Positions 9,359 through 16,516 of a stretch of DNA of 64,000 nt are shown here, in pieces. Source of the DNA: Pseudomonas putida (lineage in GTDB: Bacteria > Pseudomonadota > Gammaproteobacteria > Pseudomonadales > Pseudomonadaceae); contig CP163498.1 of the NCBI GenBank assembly GCA_041071465.1, positions 4,606,001-4,670,000 of the forward strand. The letters run 5' to 3'. Under the pieces are notes generated by a model. The model saw nothing but the letters and a program-made list of their open reading frames with translations, ran no database searches and was not told where the DNA came from. The position numbers were made by a program, and so were the translations under genes. How positions within the stretch are numbered: the stretch's first letter is position 1; the number at the start of each line of letters is the position of its first letter.

Positions 9359-9844
9359 TCAACCCAAGGGCGGCAGGGCGCCGAGTTTGCCTTTGTGGTA
9401 AACCATCGGCGTTACCGGCTGCTCGGGCAGCACCAGGTTCTTCACCGCCCCGACGATGATCGCGTGGTCACCGCCGTCATACTCGCGCCACAGTTCGCAC
9501 TCGATGATCGCCGTGGCCTTGGCCAGCAGCGGGTTGCCAAGCTCGCTCAGGTGCCACTCGACACCCTTGGCCTTGTCCTTGCCCTTGCCGGCGAAAGCAT
9601 AGGCTTCGGCGGTTTGCTCGGCGGACAGCAGGTGTATCGCGAACTGCTTGCTGTCACGCAAAACCGGGTAGGTGTCGGAGGCATAGTTAGGGCAGAACAG
9701 CACCAGTGCCGGGTCGATCGACAGCGCGCTGAAGGCGCTGGCGGTGATGCCGACGATGGCGCCGTCGGCGTCCAGGGTGGTGACTACCGTGACGCCGGAC
9801 GGGAAGGAGCCCATCACGTCTTTGTAGATGCCGGGTTCGATCAT
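9359..9844 (-). CDS. Flavin reductase (RutF/HpaC-like), copy 1
   Basis: A 161-residue flavin reductase-like domain protein (GSFPSGVTVVTT, GITASAFSALSIDPALVLFC, YRxGGDHAI-type EYDGGDHAIIVG). These enzymes use NAD(P)H to make free FMNH2 or FADH2 for a partner monooxygenase. It is the same length as, and strongly similar to, the reductase at 14256-14741, so the island encodes two. It is placed between the aldehyde dehydrogenase and the decarboxylase-like gene, 13 bp after the former. Its partner is probably the LLM monooxygenase at 13140. Confidence 0.9.
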   Translation of the reverse strand: MIEPGIYKDVMGSFPSGVTVVTTLDADGAIVGITASAFSALSIDPALVLFCPNYASDTYPVLRDSKQFAIHLLSAEQTAEAYAFAGKGKDKAKGVEWHLSELGNPLLAKATAIIECELWREYDGGDHAIIVGAVKNLVLPEQPVTPMVYHKGKLGALPPLG

Positions 9845-9857
9845 CTCGTGCTACCTC

Positions 9858-11339
9858 CTAACGCATCACAAACGGGTCGGGCATCGGTGCGGTGGACAGG
9901 TTGATCCACACGGTCTTCAGCTCGGTATAGGCCAGCACCGAATCGATGCCGCTCTCGCGGCCGTAGCCGCTGTTTTTGAAGCCACCGATCGGCGCCATGG
10001 CCGACACGGCGCGGTAGGTGTTGACCCAGATGATCCCCGAGCGCACGTCACGGGCCAGGCGGTGGGCACGGCCCAGGTCGCGGGTCCAGATGCCGGCAGC
10101 CAGGCCGAACTGGGAGTCGTTGGCGATGGCCAGGGCTTCTTCCTCGGTCTTGAAGCGGATCACCGCGGCGACCGGGCCGAAGACTTCCTCCTGCATGATG
10201 GTCATCGAGTTGCTGTCGCACTCGAACAGGGTCGGTTCGTAGAACCAGCCGTCACCTTCAACCTCGGCACGCTTGCCGCCCAGGTGCAGCTTGGCGCCCT
10301 CGGCCTTGGCCGCAGCCACCAGGCCTTCGACCACGGCCAGTTGCTGTGCGGTGGCCATTGGGCCCATTTCGCTGGCGTCGTCCTGCGGGTTGCCGATGCG
10401 GATACGCTTGGCGCGGGCAATCAGGCGCTCGACGAATTCGTCGAAGATTTCGTCCTGCACCAGCAGGCGCGAACCGGCCACGCAGCTTTGCCCGGAGGCT
10501 GCATAGATGCCGGCCACGGCACCGTTGATGGCACTGTCCAGGTCGGCGTCGGCGAAGATGATGTTCGGCGACTTGCCGCCCAGCTCCAGCGACAGCTTGG
10601 CGAAGTTCTCGGCACTGCTGTGCACCACGTGGCGGGCGGTGGCAGCGCCGCCGGTGAAGGCGATCTTGCGCACCAGCGGGTGGCGGGTGAGCGCTGCGCC
10701 GGTGCTTGGGCCGTAACCGGTGACCACATTGACCACGCCGGCCGGGAAGCCGGCTTCGAGGGCCAGGCGGGCCAGCTCAAGGATGGTCGCCGAGGCGTGC
10801 TCGGACGGTTTGAGCACGATGGTGTTGCCGGCGGCCAGGGCCGGGGCCAGCTTGATCGCGGTGAGGTACAGCGGGCTGTTCCAGGGGATGATCCCGGCCA
10901 CCACGCCGATAGGCTCGTGCACGGTGTAGGCGAACAGGTCGGGCTTGTCCAGCGGCAAGGTGCCGCCTTCGAGTTTGTCGGCCAGGCCTGCGGTGTAGTG
11001 GAAGAACTCTGGCAGGTAGCCAACCTGGCCGCGGGTTTCGCGGATCAGCTTGCCGTTGTCACGGCTTTCCAGCTGGGCCAGGTGTTCCTTGTTCTCGGCA
11101 ATCAGGTCGCCCAGGCGACGCAGCAGCTTGCCGCGTGCGGTGGCGGTGATGCTGCGCCACTCTTTGCTGTCGAAGGCACGCTGGGCGGCCTGTACGGCCA
11201 GCTCCACATCGGCTTCGTCGGCGTCGGGCAGTTGCGCCCAGGCCTGGGCGGTGGCCGGGTTGAGGCTGTCGAAGGTCTTGCCGCTCTGGGCATCGCGCCA
11301 TTGGCCGTCGATGCACATCTGGAAACGAACGAGGGTCAT
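9858..11339 (-). CDS. NAD(P)-dependent aldehyde dehydrogenase
   Basis: A 493-residue protein covering the full aldehyde dehydrogenase fold. The catalytic Glu is in LELGGKSPNII (about residue 250) and the nucleophile Cys in GQSCVAGSR (about 284); IIPWNSPL and the C-terminal PIGGFKNSGYGRE block are typical. Its ATG overlaps the hydrolase stop (ATGA), showing translational coupling. In the island it would oxidise an aldehyde or hydroxylactone released by ring cleavage to an acid, as TgnC does in trigonelline breakdown; the actual substrate is unknown. Confidence 0.93.
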   Translation of the reverse strand: MTLVRFQMCIDGQWRDAQSGKTFDSLNPATAQAWAQLPDADEADVELAVQAAQRAFDSKEWRSITATARGKLLRRLGDLIAENKEHLAQLESRDNGKLIRETRGQVGYLPEFFHYTAGLADKLEGGTLPLDKPDLFAYTVHEPIGVVAGIIPWNSPLYLTAIKLAPALAAGNTIVLKPSEHASATILELARLALEAGFPAGVVNVVTGYGPSTGAALTRHPLVRKIAFTGGAATARHVVHSSAENFAKLSLELGGKSPNIIFADADLDSAINGAVAGIYAASGQSCVAGSRLLVQDEIFDEFVERLIARAKRIRIGNPQDDASEMGPMATAQQLAVVEGLVAAAKAEGAKLHLGGKRAEVEGDGWFYEPTLFECDSNSMTIMQEEVFGPVAAVIRFKTEEEALAIANDSQFGLAAGIWTRDLGRAHRLARDVRSGIIWVNTYRAVSAMAPIGGFKNSGYGRESGIDSVLAYTELKTVWINLSTAPMPDPFVMR

Positions 11340-12169
11340 GCAACAATCCCCTTGGCGGATTCGGTGAGGGTGCGGGCTTGCGCAAGGAAGTCCAGCAGCA
11401 TCTTGTTGACTTCACGGGGTGCTTCCACCGGCATCATATGCCGTTGCTCGGCGAGGACCACACTGTGTGCGCCTGGAATGCTGGCGGCGAGCTGGCGGGT
11501 CATGGCCGGGGTGGAGCCAGCGTCGAGTTCGCCGGTGGCGATCAGCGTCGGCACCTGGATGCTGCCCAGGTCATTGGCGCGATACATGTCCTGGGTGGCG
11601 AACAGCGAATAAGTGGTGTGGTAGCCCTGCGGGTCGTTACTCGCCAGTACCTGGCGAATGGCGGCGACCTGCGCCGGGTTGGCTGCCTTGTATTCACGGC
11701 TGAACCAGCGGTCCAGGGCTGCATCGACGTTGGCATCGGGGCCCAGCTCCGCCGCCTGGGCCGCGCGGGCAATCACGCCAGCGCTTTGCTCCGGGGTGCG
11801 GTTGAACACGCTGTTGAGCACCACCAGGGCAGTCAGGCGCTGCGGGTGGTTAAGGGCAAATGCTCGGGCAACCAGGCCGCCCATGGAGAAGCCGATCACG
11901 GTGGCCTGGGCAATTTGCAGGTGGTCAAGCAGTTCGGCGAGCTGGTCGGCATAGCCTTCCAGCGGTGTGTCGGCGGCCGGTACGCGGCTTTGACCGTGGC
12001 CGAGCATGTCGTAGGCGATGACGCGGTAGTCGTTGGCCAAGCCAACGAACTGACCGCCCCACATTTCCTTGTTCAGGCCCACGCCGTGGATCAGAACCAC
12101 GGGTTGGCCCTGGCCGACGGCCAGGTAGCTGGTGCCGGCAGGTGTGCGTTCAGCGACAGGCTGAATCAT
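11336..12169 (-). CDS. Alpha/beta-hydrolase fold enzyme (probable amide or ester hydrolase)
   Basis: A 277-residue protein of normal alpha/beta-hydrolase size. Oxyanion region LIHGVGLNKEMW, nucleophile elbow GFSMGG (Ser about 94), acid in ATGELDAGSTP and catalytic His in EQRHMMPVE near 250 make a complete triad. Start at 12169 is set by AGGAG eight bases upstream; the frame opens to 12214. RutD, the trigonelline amidohydrolase TgnD and the vitamin B6 enamide hydrolases belong to this fold. A carbamate/enamide hydrolase role after ring opening is therefore a reasonable inference, but PcaD-like lactonase activity is equally possible. Confidence 0.88.
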   Translation of the reverse strand: MIQPVAERTPAGTSYLAVGQGQPVVLIHGVGLNKEMWGGQFVGLANDYRVIAYDMLGHGQSRVPAADTPLEGYADQLAELLDHLQIAQATVIGFSMGGLVARAFALNHPQRLTALVVLNSVFNRTPEQSAGVIARAAQAAELGPDANVDAALDRWFSREYKAANPAQVAAIRQVLASNDPQGYHTTYSLFATQDMYRANDLGSIQVPTLIATGELDAGSTPAMTRQLAASIPGAHSVVLAEQRHMMPVEAPREVNKMLLDFLAQARTLTESAKGIVA

Positions 12170-12237
12170 GGAGGGCGCTCCTTGAAGGTCGGGCGCGGCG
12201 GGTAAGCACGCCACGCCCCGGCCCGTCTTGGTTGTTG

Positions 12238-12834
12238 TTATTGAGCGTTGGCTTTTTCGGCAGCCAGTTCTTCCAGGTCGATGTAGCGGTTGCCGATGCG
12301 CGGATGCAGGCGGCCACCATCGGCTGCGCCCAGGACCACGACGATTTCGTCGGCGCGCGGGGCGTCTTCGATCTGCATCTCCAGGGTGATGTAGTGCGAG
12401 CGCAGGCCTTCGTCGTCCTTCTGCATCATCGGGATCTGGATCGAGGTGCCTGGGCCGCCGCGCTTGTTGGTGAAGCTCAGGTAGCTCTTGGCCTGTACCG
12501 CTTCGCGGTAGTGGTTGCCGAAGCGCAGGGTGTGGATCACGGCCGAGGCGTGCTCGATTTCGCCGTCGGCGCCGACCACAGCAGCCTTACCGTAGGCTTC
12601 GATCTTGTCGGCACCGCCGATGGCGGCGGTCAGGCGCTCGACCATCAGGGCACCCAGTTCCGAGCAGTTGGCGCGAATTTCCGGCTTCAGATCTTCAACG
12701 AAACCGCGACCGGCCCATGGGTTCTTGATCACGACGGCCAGGCCGACCATGGTCACCGGTTTGTCGGTGGCCTTGCCGCCTTCGATGCGGGTCTCTTCGG
12801 AGTAGGTGACGATCTTGCGGATTTCGAAACTCAT
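12238..12834 (-). CDS. AA_synth (PF06684, formerly DUF1185) family protein of unknown reaction
   Basis: A 198-residue protein beginning MSFEIRKIVTYSEETRIEGG, with TMVGLAVVIKNPWAGRGF and FTNKRGGPGTSIQIPMM, features of the amino-acid-synthesis family (a chorismate-mutase-like fold by structural genomics; reaction not established to my knowledge). The frame runs open to 13221, but that extension would cross the promoter and a REP pair, so 12834 (GGAG upstream) is the start. It is the first gene of the distal operon, directly behind an operator-bearing promoter. Being first in the unit suggests a core enzymatic step. Confidence 0.85.
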   Translation of the reverse strand: MSFEIRKIVTYSEETRIEGGKATDKPVTMVGLAVVIKNPWAGRGFVEDLKPEIRANCSELGALMVERLTAAIGGADKIEAYGKAAVVGADGEIEHASAVIHTLRFGNHYREAVQAKSYLSFTNKRGGPGTSIQIPMMQKDDEGLRSHYITLEMQIEDAPRADEIVVVLGAADGGRLHPRIGNRYIDLEELAAEKANAQ

Positions 12835-12873
12835 GGGTGGCTCCTGGTGAGGGTTATCAGCTCTTGTTGTCTG

Positions 12874-12901
12874 ATGGTATACCATAATATTTGTTGTGCA
12901 A
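12874..12901 (-). promoter_or_regulatory. Promoter with GntR-type operator for the AA_synth operon
   Basis: On the minus strand: -35 TTGCAC (12901-12896), 16-base spacer, -10 TACCAT (12879-12874). The palindrome ATGGTATACCAT (12874-12885) covers the -10. The start point would be about 33 bases before the AA_synth ATG. About 33 bases from the -35 to CAGACA are nearly identical to the promoter at 14798-14825, so both should bind the same regulator, most likely the GntR protein at 8040. No binding data; assignment by family and position. Confidence 0.65.
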
Positions 12902-12968
12902 GAGGTGTCAGGAAATTTCTCTTGCCGGGGGACGAAAGGTGGCCTGATGCCTTGATTTTTGTGGTGTC

Positions 12969-13056
12969 TGCACTGGCCTCTTCGCGGGTAAACCCGCTCC
13001 CACAGGAATACGCGGTCCCTTGTGGGAGCGGGTTTACCCGCGAAGAGGCCAGTGCA
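12969..13056. repeat. REP pair: two 36-base arms in perfect inversion
   Basis: Arm 12969-13004 and arm 13021-13056 are exact reverse complements around a 16-base loop. Each arm itself contains the P. putida REP core CGCGGGTAAACCCGC. The unit separates the two transcription units of the island. Related hairpins occur at 227-262 and 32796-32833. Confidence 0.85.
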
Positions 13057-13062
13057 GGTTTC

Positions 13063-13109
13063 AAAAAAAAGCCCGCTCACGCAGGCCGAAGGGGCCCACG
13101 GGAGCGGGC
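13063..13109 (-). terminator. Rho-independent terminator of the monooxygenase unit
   Basis: Read on the minus strand, GAGCGGGC-type arms (13102-13109 with 13071-13078) enclose a secondary GGGCCCCTTCGGCC loop and are followed by eight T (13070-13063). It lies 31 bases after the LLM gene stop, so monooxygenase plus reductase form their own transcript. Confidence 0.75.
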
Positions 13110-13139
13110 GCGTCCCGCAATGGTTCAGGCAATGGGAAT

Positions 13140-14180
13140 TCAGGCGAAGGCGGGCACCACTTCCTTGATGAACAGCTCCAGCGACTTTTTCTTCTCGGCG
13201 TGGGGCAGGCTGTTGTCGCACCAGAAGCTGAACTCGTCGACGCCGAGCTCCTGGTAGTACTTGATGCGCGCGATGATTTCTTCTGGGGTGCCGATCATGG
13301 TGTTCTTGCGGATGTTCTCCAGCTGGAACGCTGGCACTTCGGCGAACTTCGATTCCGGGCTTGGCTCGAGGAAGCCGTTGACCGGGGTGGTCTTGTTGCC
13401 GAACCAGGCGTCGAAGGTCCGGTAGAAGCGCGAGATGGCCTGGGCACCGACCTTCCAGCCATCCGGTTCGGCTGGGCTGTGCACGTGGGTGTGGCGCAGC
13501 ACCATCAGTTGTGGGCGCGGTACGTTCGGGTTGTTGTCCAGGGCGGCCTGGAACTTGTTCTTCAGGTCCAGGACTTCTTCGTCACCCTTCATCAGTGGGG
13601 TGACCATGACGTTGCAGCCGTTTGCCACTGCGAAGTTATGCGAGTCCGGGTCGCGGGCGGCAATCCACATCGGCGGCGTCGCGTTGAATGGTTTCGGCAC
13701 GCTGGTGGAGGTGGGGAACTTGTAGACTTCGCCGTCATGGGCGTAGTCGCCTTCCCACAGCTTGCGTACCACAGGCACCATCTCACGCAGCGCCTTGCCG
13801 CCGTCGGTGGCCGGCATGCCATTGGCCATGCGGTCGAACTCGAACTGGTAGGCGCCACGGGCCAGGCCCACTTCCATGCGGCCGTTGCTGATCACGTCCA
13901 GCAGGGCGCATTCACCGGCAACGCGGATCGGGTTCCAGAACGGCGCGATAATGGTGCCGGCGCCCAGGCGGATCTTGTCGGTACGTGCGGCCAGGTAGGC
14001 CAGCAGCGGCATCGGGCTTGGCGAAATGGTGTACTCCATGGCGTGGTGTTCGCCGATCCACACGGTGCTGAAACCGCCGTTTTCGGCCATCAGGGTCAGT
14101 TCGGTCAGGTCTTCGAACAGCTGGCGGTGGCTGACCTGTTCATCCCAACGTTCCATGTGCACGAACAACGAAAATTTCAT
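13140..14180 (-). CDS. LLM-class flavin-dependent monooxygenase (luciferase-like)
   Basis: A 346-residue protein with the bacterial-luciferase TIM-barrel pattern: MKFSLFVHMERWDE at the start, VWIGEHHAMEYTISPSP (about residues 40-57), RLGAGTIIAPFWNPIRVAGE, and LARGAYQFEFDRM. Group C flavin monooxygenases use FMNH2 supplied by a separate reductase; RutA, TgnB and the pyridine monooxygenase PyrA open N-heterocyclic rings this way. A reductase gene lies directly upstream on the same transcript (75 bp gap). This is the probable ring-opening enzyme of the island; the substrate is not readable from sequence. Confidence 0.92.
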   Translation of the reverse strand: MKFSLFVHMERWDEQVSHRQLFEDLTELTLMAENGGFSTVWIGEHHAMEYTISPSPMPLLAYLAARTDKIRLGAGTIIAPFWNPIRVAGECALLDVISNGRMEVGLARGAYQFEFDRMANGMPATDGGKALREMVPVVRKLWEGDYAHDGEVYKFPTSTSVPKPFNATPPMWIAARDPDSHNFAVANGCNVMVTPLMKGDEEVLDLKNKFQAALDNNPNVPRPQLMVLRHTHVHSPAEPDGWKVGAQAISRFYRTFDAWFGNKTTPVNGFLEPSPESKFAEVPAFQLENIRKNTMIGTPEEIIARIKYYQELGVDEFSFWCDNSLPHAEKKKSLELFIKEVVPAFA

Positions 14181-14255
14181 GGGGCTTTCCTCAACGCTTG
14201 AAAGGGTCTGGCGCCGGGCAGGGGAGGCGCCAGGGGTGTCGATTCAGAATAGGCT

Positions 14256-14741
14256 TCAGGCAAAGGCCGGCAGGCTGGCCATCCTGCCGCGGCAGTACAC
14301 CATCGGCCGTGGCGCTTGCGCAGGGACAATCAGGTTGTGCACCTTGCCGACCATGATGGCGTGGTCGCCACCTTCATACTCACGCCACAGTTCACATTCG
14401 ATGACTGCGGTGGCGCCGGCCAGGACCGGGTTGCCCAGTTCGCTCAGGGTCCACTCGATGCCGCTGGCCTTGTCCTTGCCCTTCTTGGCGAACGCATAGG
14501 CTTCGGCTTGCTGTTCACCGGACAGCAGGTGAATGGCGAAGCGCTTCTGCTTGATCAGTACCGGGTAGGAGTCGGAGGTGTAGTTGGGGCAGAACAGCAC
14601 CAGCGGCGGGTCCATCGACAGGGAAGAGAAGGCGCTGGCGGTCAGGCCGACGACCGAGCCGTCGTCGTCCAGGGTGGTGATGACGGTAACGCCGGATGGG
14701 AAGGAGCCCAGGACGTTCTTGTAGACGGTTGCGTCGATCAT
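14256..14741 (-). CDS. Flavin reductase (RutF/HpaC-like), copy 2
   Basis: A 161-residue flavin reductase domain protein, paralogous over its full length to 9359-9844 (shared GSFPSGVTV, FCPNYxSDxYPVL, GGDHAI blocks). Start at 14741 follows AGAGGT; the frame runs open to 14825 but that would cross the promoter. First gene of the monooxygenase transcript, so it is the natural reductant source for the LLM enzyme. Why a second reductase is kept in the other transcript is unclear. Confidence 0.9.
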   Translation of the reverse strand: MIDATVYKNVLGSFPSGVTVITTLDDDGSVVGLTASAFSSLSMDPPLVLFCPNYTSDSYPVLIKQKRFAIHLLSGEQQAEAYAFAKKGKDKASGIEWTLSELGNPVLAGATAVIECELWREYEGGDHAIMVGKVHNLIVPAQAPRPMVYCRGRMASLPAFA

Positions 14742-14797
14742 CGGAAGTACCTCTAAAAGGCTGCGGTGGTCCGCGGTTTTTATCATTGATGTGTCTG

Positions 14798-14825
14798 ATG
14801 GTATACCGTAATACCTATTTTGCAA
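14798..14825 (-). promoter_or_regulatory. Promoter with GntR-type operator for the reductase-monooxygenase unit
   Basis: On the minus strand: -35 TTGCAA (14825-14820), 16-base spacer, -10 TACCAT (14803-14798), overlapped by GGTATACC. TCTGATGGTATACCGTAATA (14794-14813) differs from the 12870-12889 copy at one base. Predicted leader of about 50 bases to the ATG at 14741. Confidence 0.65.
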
Positions 14826-14957
14826 GCGGAATTTTCAGCCCTGGTTTTTCACGATGAACGGCTCAAGGCCACGTATATCGTGGTCTTGAGCGGTGAGGTG
14901 GTTTGTCGCAGGGCTTTTGCAAGCGGATCAGCGGGCGTTTTTTACTGCGGATCAGTG

Positions 14958-14988
14958 TTGTCAAAAGTTTGGAATACCATAATATGGT
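14958..14988 (+). promoter_or_regulatory. Promoter with operator for the divergent NCS1 permease
   Basis: -35 TTGTCA (14958-14963), 16-base spacer, -10 TAATAT (14980-14985). The inverted repeat ACCATA-A-TATGGT (14976-14988) covers the -10 and shares TACCATAATAT with the site at 12880-12890. A repressor bound here would block the polymerase directly. This third copy ties the permease to the same regulon. Leader about 65 bases. Confidence 0.6.
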
Positions 14989-15057
14989 CCGCAGCTGAGA
15001 GGCCGCCTAGATGCGGTTTCCTTACAAAGATAAAAACGACCTTTCGAGCTGAAAACC

Positions 15058-16464
15058 ATGTCCCAACCGTCATCGCAACACCAGTTTGTCGAGAATCACA
15101 CGGTCGATTACGTTCCACCTGCCGAGCGCCACGGGAAGGCGCGCGACCTGTTCACCCTCTGGTTCAGCACCAACATTGCGCCACTGCCCATCGTCACCGG
15201 CGCCATGGTGGTCCAGGTGTTCCACCTGAACCTGCTGTGGGGGTTGATCGCCATCGTGCTGGGCCATCTGGTTGGGGGCGTGGTCATCGCCCTGGCCTCT
15301 GCGCAGGGACCGCAGCTGGGCATTCCACAGATGGTGCAGAGCCGTGGTCAGTTTGGCCGTTACGGCGCGTTGCTGATCGTGTTCTTCACCGCGTTGATCT
15401 ATGTCGGCTTCTTTATTTCCAACATTGTCCTGGCAGGCAAGACCATCCACGGCATCGCCCCGAGCGTGCCGATGCCCGGCGCCATTGTGATCGGCGCCCT
15501 GAGCGCCACCGCCATTGGTGTGATCGGTTACCGCTTCATCCACATCCTCAACCGTATCGGTACCTGGGTGATGGGTTCGGCCTTGCTGGCCGGTTTCATC
15601 ATGATGTTCATCCAGGACCTGCCGGCCGACTTCTTCAGCCGCGGCGCGTTCAACCTGTCCGGTTTCATCGCCACCGTGTCGCTGGGCACCATCTGGCAGA
15701 TCAGTTTCTCGCCTTACACCTCCGACTACTCGCGCTACCTGCCGCGTGAAGTGGGTATTGCCAGGCCGTTCTGGGCTACCTATTTCGGCGCCACCCTGGG
15801 CACCATCCTGTGCTTCAGCTTTGGTGCGGTGGCAGTGCTGTGCGTGCCGCAAGGTACCGACGCGATGGACGCGGTGAAGCAGGCCACCGGCTGGCTGGGC
15901 CCGGTCCTGATGGTGCTGTTCCTGCTCAACATCATCAGCCACAACGCCCTTAACCTGTATGGCGCGGTGCTGTCGATCGTCACGGCGATCCAGACCTTCA
16001 TGGCCGAGTGGACGCCGAGCATCAAGGTGCGGGTGATCCTGGCGTCGGTGATTCTGGTTGGCTGCGCGATGGTTGCTCTGAACGCTTCTGCGGACTTCAT
16101 CGGCCACTTCATCGGCCTGATCCTGGCGCTGCTGCTGGTGCTGGTGCCGTGGGCTTCGATCAACCTGATCGACTTCTACCTGATCAAGAAGGGGCAGTAC
16201 GACATCGCCTCGATCTTCAGTGCAGACGGTGGCATCTATGGCCGCTTCAACCACCACGCGATCATTGCCTATGCTTGCGGCATCCTGGTGCAGTTGCCGT
16301 TTGCCAATACGTCGTTGTATGTGGGGCCGTATTCCAACATCGTCGAAGGGGCGGACTTGTCCTGGCTGTTCGGGCTGATTGTCACGGTGCCGCTGTATTA
16401 CTGCCTGGCGACTCGGGGCAAGGCTGGCGAGAAGACGGGGCGGGTTGTGAGTGTCAATGACTGA
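15058..16464 (+). CDS. NCS1-family permease, island copy
   Basis: A 468-residue polytopic membrane protein, full-length paralogue of 274-1686 (shared RDLFTLWF, NIAPLPIVTGA, GIPQMxQSR, FASPYxSDYSRYLP-like PYTSDYSRYLP, SHNALNLYGAVLSI). NCS1 carriers import nucleobases, hydantoins, and pyridine or thiazole vitamins by ion symport. Divergent from the catabolic genes with a shared intergenic region bearing two operator copies, so it is almost certainly the uptake system for the island's substrate. Confidence 0.92.
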   Translation: MSQPSSQHQFVENHTVDYVPPAERHGKARDLFTLWFSTNIAPLPIVTGAMVVQVFHLNLLWGLIAIVLGHLVGGVVIALASAQGPQLGIPQMVQSRGQFGRYGALLIVFFTALIYVGFFISNIVLAGKTIHGIAPSVPMPGAIVIGALSATAIGVIGYRFIHILNRIGTWVMGSALLAGFIMMFIQDLPADFFSRGAFNLSGFIATVSLGTIWQISFSPYTSDYSRYLPREVGIARPFWATYFGATLGTILCFSFGAVAVLCVPQGTDAMDAVKQATGWLGPVLMVLFLLNIISHNALNLYGAVLSIVTAIQTFMAEWTPSIKVRVILASVILVGCAMVALNASADFIGHFIGLILALLLVLVPWASINLIDFYLIKKGQYDIASIFSADGGIYGRFNHHAIIAYACGILVQLPFANTSLYVGPYSNIVEGADLSWLFGLIVTVPLYYCLATRGKAGEKTGRVVSVND

Positions 16465-16482
16465 TGGAGCGTCGTTGCTGTA

Positions 16483-16507
16483 GCCGGGGCCGCAACGCGG
16501 CCCCGGC
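16483..16507. terminator. Bidirectional terminator between permease and chemoreceptor
   Basis: GCCGGGGCCGC (16483-16493) pairs perfectly with GCGGCCCCGGC (16497-16507) around AAC, between two convergent stops (16464 and 16517). No long T-run. Confidence 0.65.
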
Positions 16508-16516
16508 AGTTTCAGA

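Noticed and set aside
9828..11612. 594-residue plus-strand open frame across the aldehyde dehydrogenase gene
   Set aside because: It is antisense to a clear aldehyde dehydrogenase and hydrolase; composition is Gly/Gln/Val/His-rich as expected of a high-GC shadow frame, with no domain.
12969..13056. Possible CRISPR-like repeat
   Set aside because: Only one inverted pair with a 16-base loop, no regular spacers or cas genes; it is a REP element.
12238..13221. Upstream-extended start of the AA_synth protein (327 residues)
   Set aside because: The extra 129 residues translate a REP pair and the promoter/operator; GGAG and the conserved N-terminus place the start at 12834.
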